Assembly: GCA_021774875.1 (NCBI GenBank)
Contig: JAJFIP010000362.1
Location: 1 to 36,793 of the forward strand
DNA from: Emcibacter sp.
Lineage (GTDB): Bacteria; Pseudomonadota; Alphaproteobacteria; Sphingomonadales; Emcibacteraceae
Direction: 5' to 3'
DNA length: 36,793 nt
Part shown: positions 8,462-18,692 of the stretch, one piece after another
How the letters are laid out: every line of letters begins with the position of its first letter
How positions within the stretch are numbered: position 1 is the stretch's first letter
Translations under genes and position numbers: made by a program
Notes under the pieces: model-generated
Database searches by the model: none
Told to the model about the DNA's origin: nothing
The model's input: only the letters and a program-made list of their open reading frames with translations

Positions 8462-10726
8462 TTAGATTTTGACGCCATGATCCTTGGCGAAGGCCGTCAA
8501 TAACCCACGAAGGCTGTGATCAGAACGACTCAGCAATTCCGCCATATAAGCCTCTAGTCCGGCTAAATCCAGGCTGCGAATCATCATTTTTACCGGACCC
8601 ACAGCCGCCGGGGCGATGGACAATCGCCTGAAACCAATTGCCAGTAAAGCGAGTGCTGTAACAGGTTTACTTCCGATTTCCCCACAGAGGGTTATGGGTA
8701 CTTTATGGGTCTCGCATTTGTCTACAATGGATTTCAGCATCATCAAAGCCGGTGGTGAAATGGGATCGTAACGCCCGGCTAATTTCGGGTTTTCCCGATC
8801 ACAGGCAAAGAAAAACTGCAACAGATCATTGCTGCCGATGGAAATAAAATCCAGCAGAGGTAGCAGGTTATCCAGCTGCCAGATCAATGCCGGAACCTCC
8901 AGCATGGTGCCGACGCGAATTTTTATCGGGGTGGGACTTTTACGCCTTTTCTGTCGGTCGATTTCCTTATTCAGAATTTCCCTTGCCATTTTGAATTCCG
9001 ATACATCCGTAATCATCGGAAACATGATATTCAGTTCCCGACCCTCAGATGCTTTTAATAAGGCCCGTACCTGATAACGCAGTAATGCCGGACGATCAAA
9101 GGCAATGCGGATAGCTCGCCAGCCCAGGGCCGGATTAGCTTCATCATCCCGTTTCAGAAATGATACCGGCTTATCACCGCCAATATCCAATGTGCGGAAG
9201 GTAACCGGCTTGCCGTCTGCCGCATCCAGTATATCCCGATAAAATTCGGCCTGCGGGTCTACGCGCGGCAAAGTGGAACTGATCATAAACTGAAATTCTG
9301 TCCGAAACAGCCCGACTCCGTCTGCCCCTGTGCGCTGCAGGCCTTCCATATCTATGCTAAGTCCCGCATTAACCAGAAGCTCCACCTCAACGCCGTCCAG
9401 AGTTTTAGCGGGCAGATCCCTGAGGGCGTCATATTCGGCCAGCATGGCATCACGGGATTCGATACTTTCCCGGTAGCTCTGCATAATTTCGGTCGGCGGG
9501 GAGAAATAAACGATGCCCGCCACACCATTAACAATTACCCGCTCGCCTTCAACCACTGCCAGCAGAGCATTTTCCATCTGTCCAACCATGGGAATACCCA
9601 AGGCCCGGGCAACGATGGACACATGGGCGGTCGGGGAGCCATCCTGAAGAATAACGCCACAGAGTTTTTCCCGGTCATAATCCAGCAAATCTGCCGGTCC
9701 CATATCATCGGCGACGAGAATAACCTTGTCCGGCAGATTTTCCGATGCCGCTGTCCCAACCCGGCCCATCAGATGCCGATTCAGCCGATTGGCCAGATCG
9801 TCCAGATCGCTCAGACGTTCCCGCATATAGGGATCCGACATTTTTTGCATACGGGCCCGGTTATTAAGCTGAACCTTTTCCACCGCGGCTTCTGCTGTAA
9901 GACCGGTATCAATGATGGCCTCTATTTTTGTTTTCCAGCCTTTGTCTTTGGCAAACAGCATATAAACATCCAGAATCTCCTGATGCTCGCCCTGATGACG
10001 CATATCCTCAGCTGACATCATGTCATCAATCTGATCCTGAAGGGATTGCAATGCTGTCCCAAGTCGTGTTTTTTCCTGAGGAATATCATCGGTCAGATGT
10101 TTGACCACCTCGATTTTCGGCTCATGAAAGACGGCGACTCCTTCTGCCATACCTTCTGCCAATACCATACCTTCAAAACGCGATGTGGCCGCCCGTTCCA
10201 ATGTTGCTTCCTGTTGCTCAAGCGGATTAAACAAATCACCGCTGGAAACCAGTTCAGCCATTACCATGGCTACGGTCTGAAGGGATTCTTTTTCTTCCTG
10301 CATATAATGGCGCTGGGTTTTATTTTGAATCACCAGAACCCCGACTACTTTACCGGATCTCAAAATAGGAACACCCATCAGGGAATGATAGATTTCTTCA
10401 CCGGTTTCCGCACGGTAAACAAATTTCGGGTGTTTCTGGGCATTTGACAGATTTAGCGGCATTGCCGTTGCCGCGATATGGCCCACTAGACCTTCCCCGA
10501 CGCGAAGTCTGGTATTGTGAACCGCTGATGATTTCAGTCCCTCGGTGGCAAAAAGCTCCAGAATTTCACCGCCGCGCAAAAAATAGACCGAACATACTTC
10601 GGCAATCATGTTGCTGGCCACAAGGCGCACGGTTTCGGTCAGGCGTTGCTCGGCACTGCCGGCACCCGCCATAATTCCATGCAAGCGTCTTAATAACTGA
10701 CGAGGCGCATTGCTAACCGGAGTCAC
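8462..10726 (-). CDS. ptsP: phosphoenolpyruvate-protein phosphotransferase, GAF-containing (EI-Ntr)
   Basis: N-terminal GAF domain; phospho-His region DGSPTAHVSIVARALGIPMVG; PEP-utiliser C-terminal (GVGLFRTEFQFM, LCGEIGSKPVTALALLAIGFRRLSIAPAAVGPVK). Confidence 0.95.
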   Translation of the reverse strand: MTPVSNAPRQLLRRLHGIMAGAGSAEQRLTETVRLVASNMIAEVCSVYFLRGGEILELFATEGLKSSAVHNTRLRVGEGLVGHIAATAMPLNLSNAQKHPKFVYRAETGEEIYHSLMGVPILRSGKVVGVLVIQNKTQRHYMQEEKESLQTVAMVMAELVSSGDLFNPLEQQEATLERAATSRFEGMVLAEGMAEGVAVFHEPKIEVVKHLTDDIPQEKTRLGTALQSLQDQIDDMMSAEDMRHQGEHQEILDVYMLFAKDKGWKTKIEAIIDTGLTAEAAVEKVQLNNRARMQKMSDPYMRERLSDLDDLANRLNRHLMGRVGTAASENLPDKVILVADDMGPADLLDYDREKLCGVILQDGSPTAHVSIVARALGIPMVGQMENALLAVVEGERVIVNGVAGIVYFSPPTEIMQSYRESIESRDAMLAEYDALRDLPAKTLDGVEVELLVNAGLSIDMEGLQRTGADGVGLFRTEFQFMISSTLPRVDPQAEFYRDILDAADGKPVTFRTLDIGGDKPVSFLKRDDEANPALGWRAIRIAFDRPALLRYQVRALLKASEGRELNIMFPMITDVSEFKMAREILNKEIDRQKRRKSPTPIKIRVGTMLEVPALIWQLDNLLPLLDFISIGSNDLLQFFFACDRENPKLAGRYDPISPPALMMLKSIVDKCETHKVPITLCGEIGSKPVTALALLAIGFRRLSIAPAAVGPVKMMIRSLDLAGLEAYMAELLSRSDHSLRGLLTAFAKDHGVKI

Positions 10727-10780
10727 TCTTCCCCTCCTCTATGACTAAAACCCTAAGCTCAATAAATATCTTATAGCACA

Positions 10781-11803
10781 TCAGCGGGCGGATAAATAAT
10801 CTATGGCCTGTTCCACCAGCCCATCGATGATTTGCTGCGTTGGCTGCTCTGTTTTTACCGTACCCACAATCTGTCCTGCCATGAGTGATCCGGCTTCCAC
10901 ATCACCATCAATCACGGCCTTTCGCAAAGCACCGGCCCAATAATGCTCGATAGCAAGCTGAGCTTGTTTCATATCCATATCTCCGGCCTGATGCTGTCCG
11001 ATAATATCGCGCTGAGCCTGCATGAAAGATTCCGAGGCCTTGTTTTTCAACGCCCGAACCGGAATCACTGGAAAGCGTGGATCCAGTTGCACCGATGTTA
11101 TTGCATCCCGGCTATTGCCGCGCATAAAAGCCTTTTTGAAGTTTTCATGGGCAATAGATTCGGTGGCACAGACAAAAAGAGTACCCAGTTGAACCCCGGC
11201 AGCCCCCATTTCAAGATATGATGCAATAGTTTCCCCGCGACCAATGCCGCCAGCCACAAAAACCGGCACGTCTTTCACATGAGGTAATATTTCCTGAGCC
11301 AATACCGATGTGGATACCGGGCCAATATGACCGCCCGCTTCGGACCCCTCGATAACAATGGCATCGGCCCCGGACCGGATCAGCTTTTTTGCCAGTATCA
11401 AAGCCGGTGCAAAACAGATTACTTTGGCCCCGCCTTCTTTGATGCGTGCGATGTCAATCGCCGCCGGAATGCCCCCGGCCAAAACCACATGGGATATTTT
11501 ATGGCTCAGGCAAGTATCAATAAGTGCGCTGATATCCGGGTGCATGGTGATCAGATTTACTGCAAAGGGTCTCGCGGTCATGGCCTTGGTAGCGGTAATT
11601 TCTGCGTCAAGCAAATCAGGTGTCATGCTGCCACAGGCTATTACCCCGAACCCGCCCGCGTTGGAAATGGCTGCAACCAGATTTCTTTCCGATACCCAGC
11701 TCATGGCACCACCAAGAATGGCATGCTCAACCCCTAAAAAATCTTTTCCGCTTTGCCACAGTTCTGCCAACCGCGTTCGGCCTGAAGTCGTCATATGCCT
11801 CAT
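10781..11803 (-). CDS. nitronate monooxygenase / FabK-like FMN-dependent TIM-barrel protein
   Basis: EHAILGGAMSWVSERNLVAAISNAGGFGVIACGSM, GSEAGGHIGP, PVFVAGGIGRGETIASYLEMGAAGVQLGTLFVCATES. Confidence 0.88.
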   Translation of the reverse strand: MRHMTTSGRTRLAELWQSGKDFLGVEHAILGGAMSWVSERNLVAAISNAGGFGVIACGSMTPDLLDAEITATKAMTARPFAVNLITMHPDISALIDTCLSHKISHVVLAGGIPAAIDIARIKEGGAKVICFAPALILAKKLIRSGADAIVIEGSEAGGHIGPVSTSVLAQEILPHVKDVPVFVAGGIGRGETIASYLEMGAAGVQLGTLFVCATESIAHENFKKAFMRGNSRDAITSVQLDPRFPVIPVRALKNKASESFMQAQRDIIGQHQAGDMDMKQAQLAIEHYWAGALRKAVIDGDVEAGSLMAGQIVGTVKTEQPTQQIIDGLVEQAIDYLSAR

Positions 11804-11829
11804 CCCTTTATGAAAATTTTATGCTGTAT

Positions 11830-13053
11830 TCATTCCTGACCTGAATCAAGGCCAAATACCGTATGCAGGGCCCGAACAGCCAATTCATAATATTCTGCCC
11901 TGATCAGCACACTGATTTTTATTTCCGAGGTGGAGATGACCTGAATATTGATGCCTTTTGCCGCCAGCGTCTCGAACATACGCGCCGCAACCCCGGCATG
12001 GGAACGCATACCAACACCGATAACAGAAATCTTGACCACATCAGTATCACTCATCAGTTTGGCATATTTCACATGCCCTGTGGCTTTAAGAATTGCAACG
12101 GCTTTATCCACATCATTTTCCGGTACGGTAAAAGTCAGGTCGGTTTTCTTGCCGTCTTCTGATATATTCTGAATGATCATATCCACATTGATATTGCCTT
12201 CAGCCAGCGGTCCGAAAATCTCCCCGGCTATTCCGGGGGTATTTTCCACACCAACCAGCGTGATTTTGGCTTCATCTTTGGCATAGGCTATGCCGCTTAC
12301 GACTTGTTTTTCCACTATTTCATCCTCATCAACAACCAACGTTCCGGGCTGGTCCGTAAAACTTGACAATACCTGCAGGCGAACACCATGATTCATGGCC
12401 ATGACCACAGATCGTGTTTGCAGTACCTTGGCCCCAAGCGATGCCATTTCCAGCATTTCTTCATAAGTAATTTTATCCAGCTTGCGGGCCGCCGATACAA
12501 TACGGGGGTCGGTGGTATAAACCCCGTCCACATCCGTATAAATATCACAGCGATCCGCATTCAGGGCCGCCGCCAGAGCCACCGCAGAAGTATCTGAGCC
12601 ACCGCGGCCTAATGTGGTGATCCGATTGTCATCGGAAATACCCTGAAATCCAGCCATGATACAGACTGTACCTTCTTCCAGCCGTTCAATCATCTGTTTG
12701 GCATCAATGTTTTTTATGCGCGCAGACCCATGAACATTGTTGGTTTTGAAAGGCACCTGCCAGCCCTGCCATGATCTGGCTGAAACCCCTGTATTCTGTA
12801 GGATCAGGGCCAAAAGGCCGGCGGTCACCTGCTCGCCGGAAGATACAACCGCATCATATTCCCGGGCATCATGCAGGGGGGAGGCCTCCTCCACCCATTT
12901 GATCAGCTGATCCGTAGTACCCGCCATGGCAGAGACCACGACAGCTACCTGATTTCCGGCGTCTGTTTCGTGCCTGATGCGCTCGGCAACCGCCCGTATC
13001 CGATCAAGGTTGGCAACGGAGGTTCCGCCAAATTTCATTACTATTCGTGACAT
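11830..13053 (-). CDS. lysC: aspartate kinase
   Basis: MSRIVMKFGGTSVANLDRI start at 13053; ITTLGRGGSDTSAVALAAALNADRCDIYTDVDGVYTTDPRIV; two C-terminal ACT domains. Confidence 0.96.
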   Translation of the reverse strand: MSRIVMKFGGTSVANLDRIRAVAERIRHETDAGNQVAVVVSAMAGTTDQLIKWVEEASPLHDAREYDAVVSSGEQVTAGLLALILQNTGVSARSWQGWQVPFKTNNVHGSARIKNIDAKQMIERLEEGTVCIMAGFQGISDDNRITTLGRGGSDTSAVALAAALNADRCDIYTDVDGVYTTDPRIVSAARKLDKITYEEMLEMASLGAKVLQTRSVVMAMNHGVRLQVLSSFTDQPGTLVVDEDEIVEKQVVSGIAYAKDEAKITLVGVENTPGIAGEIFGPLAEGNINVDMIIQNISEDGKKTDLTFTVPENDVDKAVAILKATGHVKYAKLMSDTDVVKISVIGVGMRSHAGVAARMFETLAAKGINIQVISTSEIKISVLIRAEYYELAVRALHTVFGLDSGQE

Positions 13054-13198
13054 AAATAACTCTTTTTGCCTTAAATCCGCGCTATACATATACGTTTAAG
13101 GGGTCAGGGCGCAAGTGGGCATTTAAAAATATAATGTGGTTTTTACTGGAATATGATGAAAGTTTGACTAAATTAGGGTCAATTAATGTTAAAGAATT

Positions 13199-13972
13199 AT
13201 GATGACCGCTAAAAAAGAAAAACCAGCCCGTATAAAGTCTTCTGCCTCTGTTGATGAAGCTGAAATCGCCAATTTTTCAGCCATGGCTGCCACATGGTGG
13301 GATCCAAACGGCCCGTTCAAACCCCTGCATAAACTCAACCCGACCAGAATTTCCTATGTGCGGGATAGCCTGTGTCATCATTTTAATCGTGACGCTAAAT
13401 ACGGTCTGCCTTTGAAAGACCTCAGAATTCTTGACATTGGCTGCGGCGGCGGTCTGTTATCAGAACCAATAGCACGCCTTGGAGCCACTATGGTCGGGGC
13501 TGACGCCTCGGATAAAAATATCAAAACCGCGCAAGTTCACGCGGACGAAATGGGCATTGCCATTGACTACCGCAATATCACCGCAGAGGGTTTGGCAGCG
13601 GCTGGTGAGAAATTTGATGCCATCCTTAATATGGAGGTTATCGAGCATGTAGCCGATATTCCGTCCTTTCTGGATGCCTGTCATGCTTTGCTCAAGGAAG
13701 ACGGCTGCATGGTGATGTCAACCCTGAACCGGACCGCGAAATCATGGGCCATGGCCATAGCCGGGGCAGAATATATCATGCGCTGGTTGCCCGTCGGCAC
13801 TCATGATTGGCATAAATTCCTCAAGCCTTCCGAGCTGGTGCGGGCCTTAGGCAACAGCAAATTCAAAACCACAGACTTGAAGGGCATGGTCTATCACCCC
13901 CTTGCCGACCAGTGGTCCTTGGATGATAAAGATTTTTCTGTCAATTACCTTGTGTCGGCCCAAAATGAATAA
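13199..13972 (+). CDS. ubiG: 3-demethylubiquinone/polyprenyl-dihydroxybenzoate O-methyltransferase
   Basis: FSAMAATWWDPNGPFKPLHKLNPTRISYVRD, LDIGCGGGLLSEPIARLGA, MEVIEHVAD. Confidence 0.95.
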   Translation: MMTAKKEKPARIKSSASVDEAEIANFSAMAATWWDPNGPFKPLHKLNPTRISYVRDSLCHHFNRDAKYGLPLKDLRILDIGCGGGLLSEPIARLGATMVGADASDKNIKTAQVHADEMGIAIDYRNITAEGLAAAGEKFDAILNMEVIEHVADIPSFLDACHALLKEDGCMVMSTLNRTAKSWAMAIAGAEYIMRWLPVGTHDWHKFLKPSELVRALGNSKFKTTDLKGMVYHPLADQWSLDDKDFSVNYLVSAQNE

Positions 13973-14768
13973 ACCGACAAAAGCCTATAACCCACGCATC
14001 TGGAGGCCCGAAAAATCATGGGTCGAACAACGTCTTGTGGCCAGTGAAATTCCGCTCGCGCTGGAATATAACTGCGTTAGCCATGCGGTCATGATGATTT
14101 CGCCCATGGATATTAAGGATTTCACCCTTGGGTTCAGCCTGACCGAAGGCATTATCGACTGCCTTGATGATATTATGGATATGACGGTGGCACCAGCAGA
14201 GAAGGGCTTCATAGCATCCATGGAAATCACCCCGGATTGTTTTGAGCGTCTGGATAAATTCAAAAGAACTCTGGCCGGACGAACCGGATGTGGTTTATGC
14301 GGGGTTGACCGCCTGGATCATGCTATCCGGCCCTTAAATCCAATAAAAAGCCAACTTACTGTCACGGCAGAAGTTGTCTATAACAGTATGCAAAAACTGT
14401 CCGAACAGCAAATTCAGAACAAAAAAACCGGAGCCCTCCATGCCGCAGCCTTTGTAACGGGTGAGGGAGACATCCTTTGTGTCCGTGAAGATATTGGCCG
14501 CCATAATGCGCTGGACAAGATGATCGGCCATATGATGGACCAGAAAATTAACCCGGCAGATGGTTTTGCCCTGATAACCAGCCGCTGCAGTTTTGAGATG
14601 GTGCATAAATGTGCAACTTTTGGTATTCCGGTACTGGCCGCGGTTTCTGCCACTACGGATCTGGCACTGAAGCTTGCCGAACAGTCTGAACTAAGCCTGA
14701 TAGCCTTCACCCGGCGGGAGGGTATGAATATCTATGCTGATCCAAGAGGCAGGGTCATAACAAATTAG
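13965..14768 (+). CDS. fdhD: formate dehydrogenase sulfurtransferase FdhD
   Basis: ATG at 13965 (overlaps ubiG stop); DFTLGFSLTEGII, RTGCGLCGVDRL (CxxC), GALHAAAF, CVREDIGRHNALDKMIG, FALITSRCSFEMVHK. Confidence 0.95.
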   Translation: MNKPTKAYNPRIWRPEKSWVEQRLVASEIPLALEYNCVSHAVMMISPMDIKDFTLGFSLTEGIIDCLDDIMDMTVAPAEKGFIASMEITPDCFERLDKFKRTLAGRTGCGLCGVDRLDHAIRPLNPIKSQLTVTAEVVYNSMQKLSEQQIQNKKTGALHAAAFVTGEGDILCVREDIGRHNALDKMIGHMMDQKINPADGFALITSRCSFEMVHKCATFGIPVLAAVSATTDLALKLAEQSELSLIAFTRREGMNIYADPRGRVITN

Positions 14769-15355
14769 AGATATTTTTCCGCCTTGGCCAGATCCTGTCG
14801 GTTATTGATATTAAAAAATGGATCGGGATTTTCATTGTCCCAGACGACTTCCTTATGGGGGTGCTGCCTGACCCACCACATAACTCGCCGCTCGCCGCTT
14901 GCCAGATAAGCTTTCAGGTCATCAAGCAGGGATACCTCAAAAATTCCCATGACCGGATGAGCTTTTTCCCCGGATTTGGCTATGGCTATCCTGACATCAT
15001 TTTGAGCCAGAAGCCGCGCCACATAATCATCGGGGAAAAACGGGCTGTCACTGGAAAAGCTGATGATATGGCTATAACCCCTGGCTTTCGCTGCTGTCAT
15101 GGCGGCATGTATTCCGCCAAGCGGTCCTGCATCGGACAAGTCATCGCTGATGACATCAAGACCGAAGGACCGAACCCGGCTCACATCTCCATTCACATTC
15201 AGGATCAGGTCCGGGATTTGTTGTTGTGCTCGTCGGATTATTTGGCCCAGCAAAGTTGTCTTGCCAAAGGGCGTCAGAAACTTGTCACTATGTTGGGAAT
15301 TGTCATTAAATCTGCGTGATTGCCCCCCGGCGATAATGACGCCTAAGGGTTTCAA
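14765..15355 (-). CDS. mobA: molybdenum cofactor guanylyltransferase
   Basis: GVIIAGGQSRRF, DKFLTPFGKTTLLGQII, DAGPLGGIHAAM, FSSDSPFFPDDYV; convergent 4-nt overlap with fdhD. Confidence 0.93.
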   Translation of the reverse strand: MKPLGVIIAGGQSRRFNDNSQHSDKFLTPFGKTTLLGQIIRRAQQQIPDLILNVNGDVSRVRSFGLDVISDDLSDAGPLGGIHAAMTAAKARGYSHIISFSSDSPFFPDDYVARLLAQNDVRIAIAKSGEKAHPVMGIFEVSLLDDLKAYLASGERRVMWWVRQHPHKEVVWDNENPDPFFNINNRQDLAKAEKYL

Positions 15356-15858
15356 CTGTCCAGCTTGCCCAGACCCGGCACGGGAAGAATATCAACGCCT
15401 TCATTGAGCAGCTCTTCGGTTTCTTCCAAAGTGGCTTCGCCATATATACCGCGTAATTCTGCATCGCCCTCGTGGATGGCGCGGGCTTCCTTAGCGAAAT
15501 TCTCGCCGACATATTCACATTCTTTTTTCACGTGGTTGCGGTATTTTTTCATGGTATTGTGCATATGCTCTAATGCACGCTTCACGTCCTCGGAACTGGT
15601 TTCCATGGTATCTGGCACATTGGCACTGGCTGCGACCCTATGATCTGCTGATACTAAATCAGTTATTTGTTTAGAATTGCTGTTGCTTTTTAAAGGAATA
15701 TTTGGTGACATCAAGGATTTCACAACGTCTGTACTGCCACAAAACGGACATTCAACCAGACCTTCCAGAGTCTGAAGCTCATAAGCCTCACTATTTTTAA
15801 ACCATGCTTCAAAAACGTGATTTTCTTCACACCTGAGATCAAATACGATCATAGTCAA
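15352..15858 (-). CDS. DUF1178 family protein
   Basis: MIVFDLRCEENHVFEAWFKNSEAYELQTLEGLVECPFCGSTDVVKSLMSPNIP is typical of the family. Confidence 0.9.
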   Translation of the reverse strand: MTMIVFDLRCEENHVFEAWFKNSEAYELQTLEGLVECPFCGSTDVVKSLMSPNIPLKSNSNSKQITDLVSADHRVAASANVPDTMETSSEDVKRALEHMHNTMKKYRNHVKKECEYVGENFAKEARAIHEGDAELRGIYGEATLEETEELLNEGVDILPVPGLGKLDS

Positions 15859-15880
15859 CTTCCATTAATGTCTGTTTTAG

Positions 15881-16723
15881 TCATACTTTATTACTTATTT
15901 CTATGGCCCGATCGTTATTCAGTGACGGAATCCGTGATCTTGCCTTCTCAACCAGAGCCAAATCAATTTCCGCAACAATAGCACCCACGTCCACGCCGCC
16001 ATCATCTATTATATCGCCCCACGGGTCAACTAAAAGTGAGTGGCCATAAGTTTTGCGGGTCTCGCCCCGGGCATTCTTATGACACCCTGTCTGTGCCGGC
16101 GCAAAGATAAAAGCCCCGTTTTCGATGGCCCGGGCCTTAAGCAAAGTATGCCAGTGGGCTTTGCCGGTCACGGCGGTAAATGCGGCTGGAACGGTTAGCA
16201 TACAAGCCCCGGCTAGCGAGAGCATCCGGTAGAGATGAGGAAACCGAAGGTCATAACATATACTTAGCCCCATATTGCCCCAAGGTGTTGTCGCCATAAT
16301 TGCTGCACCACCCGCAGCATAAACCCTTGATTCACGATAGGATTCACCGCCGGGCAGATCAACATCAAACATATGTATTTTGTCATAATGGGTAGCAATA
16401 TTGCCCTCCGGCGATATGACATAGCTACGGTTAGCGATCTTGTCTTCAAGCTTTATCGCCATAGACCCGATCACAAGCCAGATGTTAAGTTCACTTGCCA
16501 AAGCCTGAAAGACCGGCAGGCTGGGGTCGTCATCCTGGGGGTAGATATTATCGAACAGCGCTGTGCGGTCCCACTCCATCAGGGTGGTCATTTCCGGTGT
16601 CAGAACCATTTGGGCACCGCGTCCTGCCGCCTCCCGGATCAATGCTTCAGCAGACGCCATATTTTCCGCGCGCCTGTTGGTGGATGACATCTGGGCCAGA
16701 CCTACGGAAAATATTTTCTGCAT
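15881..16723 (-). CDS. carbon-nitrogen (nitrilase-superfamily, Nit-type) hydrolase
   Basis: Glu-Lys-Cys triad context: LTPEMTTLMEW, HYDKIHMFDVDLPGGESYRES, GLSICYDLRFPHLYR. Confidence 0.92.
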   Translation of the reverse strand: MQKIFSVGLAQMSSTNRRAENMASAEALIREAAGRGAQMVLTPEMTTLMEWDRTALFDNIYPQDDDPSLPVFQALASELNIWLVIGSMAIKLEDKIANRSYVISPEGNIATHYDKIHMFDVDLPGGESYRESRVYAAGGAAIMATTPWGNMGLSICYDLRFPHLYRMLSLAGACMLTVPAAFTAVTGKAHWHTLLKARAIENGAFIFAPAQTGCHKNARGETRKTYGHSLLVDPWGDIIDDGGVDVGAIVAEIDLALVEKARSRIPSLNNDRAIEISNKV

Positions 16724-16986
16724 TATACTAACAAAGCGTCCAGCGCACCGGACCTCTCCAAAGCAAAAAGATCATCGCAGCCGCCCACATGACGATCGCC
16801 AATGAATATCTGCGGCACGGTATGGCCGCCCTCAGCCCGGTCTATCATCACCGATCTCTGATCAGGATTTCTGCCAATATCAATTTCATCAAACTGCTGG
16901 CGTTTTTTGTTTAATAATGATTTTGCGCCGACGCAATATGGGCAGAATTTTGTAGTATATATGGTAATTTTTTTCATCTTTGTCAC
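16723..16986 (-). CDS. grxC: glutaredoxin 3
   Basis: TKFCPYCVGAKSLLNKK (CPYC) and GGHTVPQIFIGDRHVGGCDDLFALE. Confidence 0.94.
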   Translation of the reverse strand: MTKMKKITIYTTKFCPYCVGAKSLLNKKRQQFDEIDIGRNPDQRSVMIDRAEGGHTVPQIFIGDRHVGGCDDLFALERSGALDALLV

Positions 16987-17036
16987 ATAATTTCAAATTT
17001 ACTCAGGCGTTTATATAGGGCCGCGGGCAGTATAGT

Positions 17037-17765
17037 TCAAGATGGTTGACAAACCCTTGCAATAGTCAGTATTTCTACCCGACTGGCCCCTGCACGTTTT
17101 AAAATTCGTGCGCAGGCCTGAGCAGTTGCCCCGGTGGTATAGACATCATCAATCAGAATGATCGTCCGGCCCGTGATCTTTTCCTGATATCTGGGTTTGA
17201 ATCTGAATGCTCCGGCCACATTGCGCTTGCGGTTGCTATAGTTGCCCTTCTGTGGCGGGGTATGCTTTTCCCGGCTCAGCAAATCGGGAATATAATCACA
17301 GGCTTTTTTATCAGCAAAAATTCTGGCCATGAGCACCGCCTGATTATAACGGCGGTTGCCTAGGCGTTTTTTGTGTAGCGGCACCGGGGTTACGATGGCC
17401 GCCGACATATCCAGTGACTGGCCGGCCTGCAACAGTAACTGACTGAAAAAATCAGCATAGTCGGTACGGTCATTATGCTTGAATGATATGATCATACGAC
17501 GGGAACCATCATCATAGCGTACTGCCGCCCGCGCCCGATCAAAAAAAGGCTGCTTTGCTGAACATGCCCCGCATAAAGCACCATCAACCTGAAAATCAAA
17601 GGGATGACCGCAGCAATCGCAAGCCGGGCCCTGAAGAAATTCCAGATCTTTCCAGCAGTCAGAGCATATACGGCCTGTATTCTGCACCCCGGTTCCGCAA
17701 GAAAGACATCTGGGCGGTAACAGCTGATCAAGCAGACGCTGGCCCCAGCTTGAAATAACATCCAT
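17037..17765 (-). CDS. comF: ComF family phosphoribosyltransferase-like protein
   Basis: Four-Cys zinc region (CLSCG..CSDCW..CDCCG..CGAC), TPVPLHKKRLGNRRYNQA, IILIDDVYTTGATAQACARILKRAGA; start at 17765 preferred over the upstream ORF start, which would overlap the divergent gene. Confidence 0.9.
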   Translation of the reverse strand: MDVISSWGQRLLDQLLPPRCLSCGTGVQNTGRICSDCWKDLEFLQGPACDCCGHPFDFQVDGALCGACSAKQPFFDRARAAVRYDDGSRRMIISFKHNDRTDYADFFSQLLLQAGQSLDMSAAIVTPVPLHKKRLGNRRYNQAVLMARIFADKKACDYIPDLLSREKHTPPQKGNYSNRKRNVAGAFRFKPRYQEKITGRTIILIDDVYTTGATAQACARILKRAGASRVEILTIARVCQPS

Positions 17766-17807
17766 TTGGGTCTTTTCCCCCTGCTGCAAAAGTGCCATAC
17801 AGACAGT

Positions 17808-18692
17808 ATGACAAAAACTGAAGCATCTGACAATCCGGCATTTATCTTTGACCGCCAGGCACTGCGCCGAAACCGGGACCGGGCGGCGAAAAATTTCAAG
17901 GCTCATGATTTTCTGGTGCGCGAGGTGGCCGAGCGTCTTTATGATAAAAGCAGCGATATAAGCCGGGATTTTAATCATATCCTTGATCTGGGCTGTCATG
18001 GCGGCGAACTGGCTGGCCTGCTGAAAGAAAATCATATCATCCGGCAAGATCTGTCACGGAATTTTCTTGAAAGCAACAAAGGTATCCGGGTTCAGGCCGA
18101 TGAGGAATTCCTGCCCTACCGCCCGGGCTCGCTGGATTTGATCGTGAGCAATTTAAGCCTGCATTGGGTCAATGATCTGCCGGGCTGTCTTGCGCAAATC
18201 ATGCAGGCCTTAAAGCCCGATGGCCTGTTTCTCTGCGCCCTGTTTGGCGGGGAGACCCTGACCGAACTGCGTCAAAGCCTGATGGAGGCCGAAATTAACA
18301 TCCGGGGCGGGGCCAGCCCGCGTATCTCGCCGTTTCTGGATATGCAAGACGGGGGGGCTTTGCTTCAACGGGCGGGGTTTGCCCTTCCCGTGGTTGATAC
18401 GGACCGGATTACCGTCACGTACGAAAATGCTTTTAAGCTGATGCAAGAACTCAAAGGCATGGGGGAAGCAAATATCCTTGCCAAAAGATACCGTGGCCTG
18501 ACCTCGCCCACTATCATGGCGGAATGTGCCAGAATTTATCATGAAAAATTCACCGACCATCGGGGCCGGATCACTGTCACCTTTGACATCATATATCTCA
18601 TGGGCTGGTCCCCCCACAAAAGCCAGCAACAGCCCCTAAAGCCGGGGGAAGGCAAAGTTAGTCTGACGGATGTGTTTGGCGGGGAGGGTTAG
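17808..18692 (+). CDS. SAM-dependent methyltransferase-fold protein, BioC/NDUFAF5-like
   Basis: IFDRQALRRNRDRAAKNFKAHDFLVREVAERLYD...LDLGCHGGELAGLL; SNLSLHWVNDLPGCLAQIMQALKPDGLFLCALFGGETLTELRQSLMEAE. Confidence 0.85.
   Translation: MTKTEASDNPAFIFDRQALRRNRDRAAKNFKAHDFLVREVAERLYDKSSDISRDFNHILDLGCHGGELAGLLKENHIIRQDLSRNFLESNKGIRVQADEEFLPYRPGSLDLIVSNLSLHWVNDLPGCLAQIMQALKPDGLFLCALFGGETLTELRQSLMEAEINIRGGASPRISPFLDMQDGGALLQRAGFALPVVDTDRITVTYENAFKLMQELKGMGEANILAKRYRGLTSPTIMAECARIYHEKFTDHRGRITVTFDIIYLMGWSPHKSQQQPLKPGEGKVSLTDVFGGEG

Noticed and set aside
9623-10447. Two consecutive plus-strand ORFs (130 and 133 aa)
   Set aside because: Antisense to ptsP; composition typical of shadow ORFs.
17766-18047. 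N-terminal extension of the comF ORF
   Set aside because: Overlaps the divergent methyltransferase start; ComF-like sequence begins around MDVISSWGQRLLDQLLPPRCLSCG.
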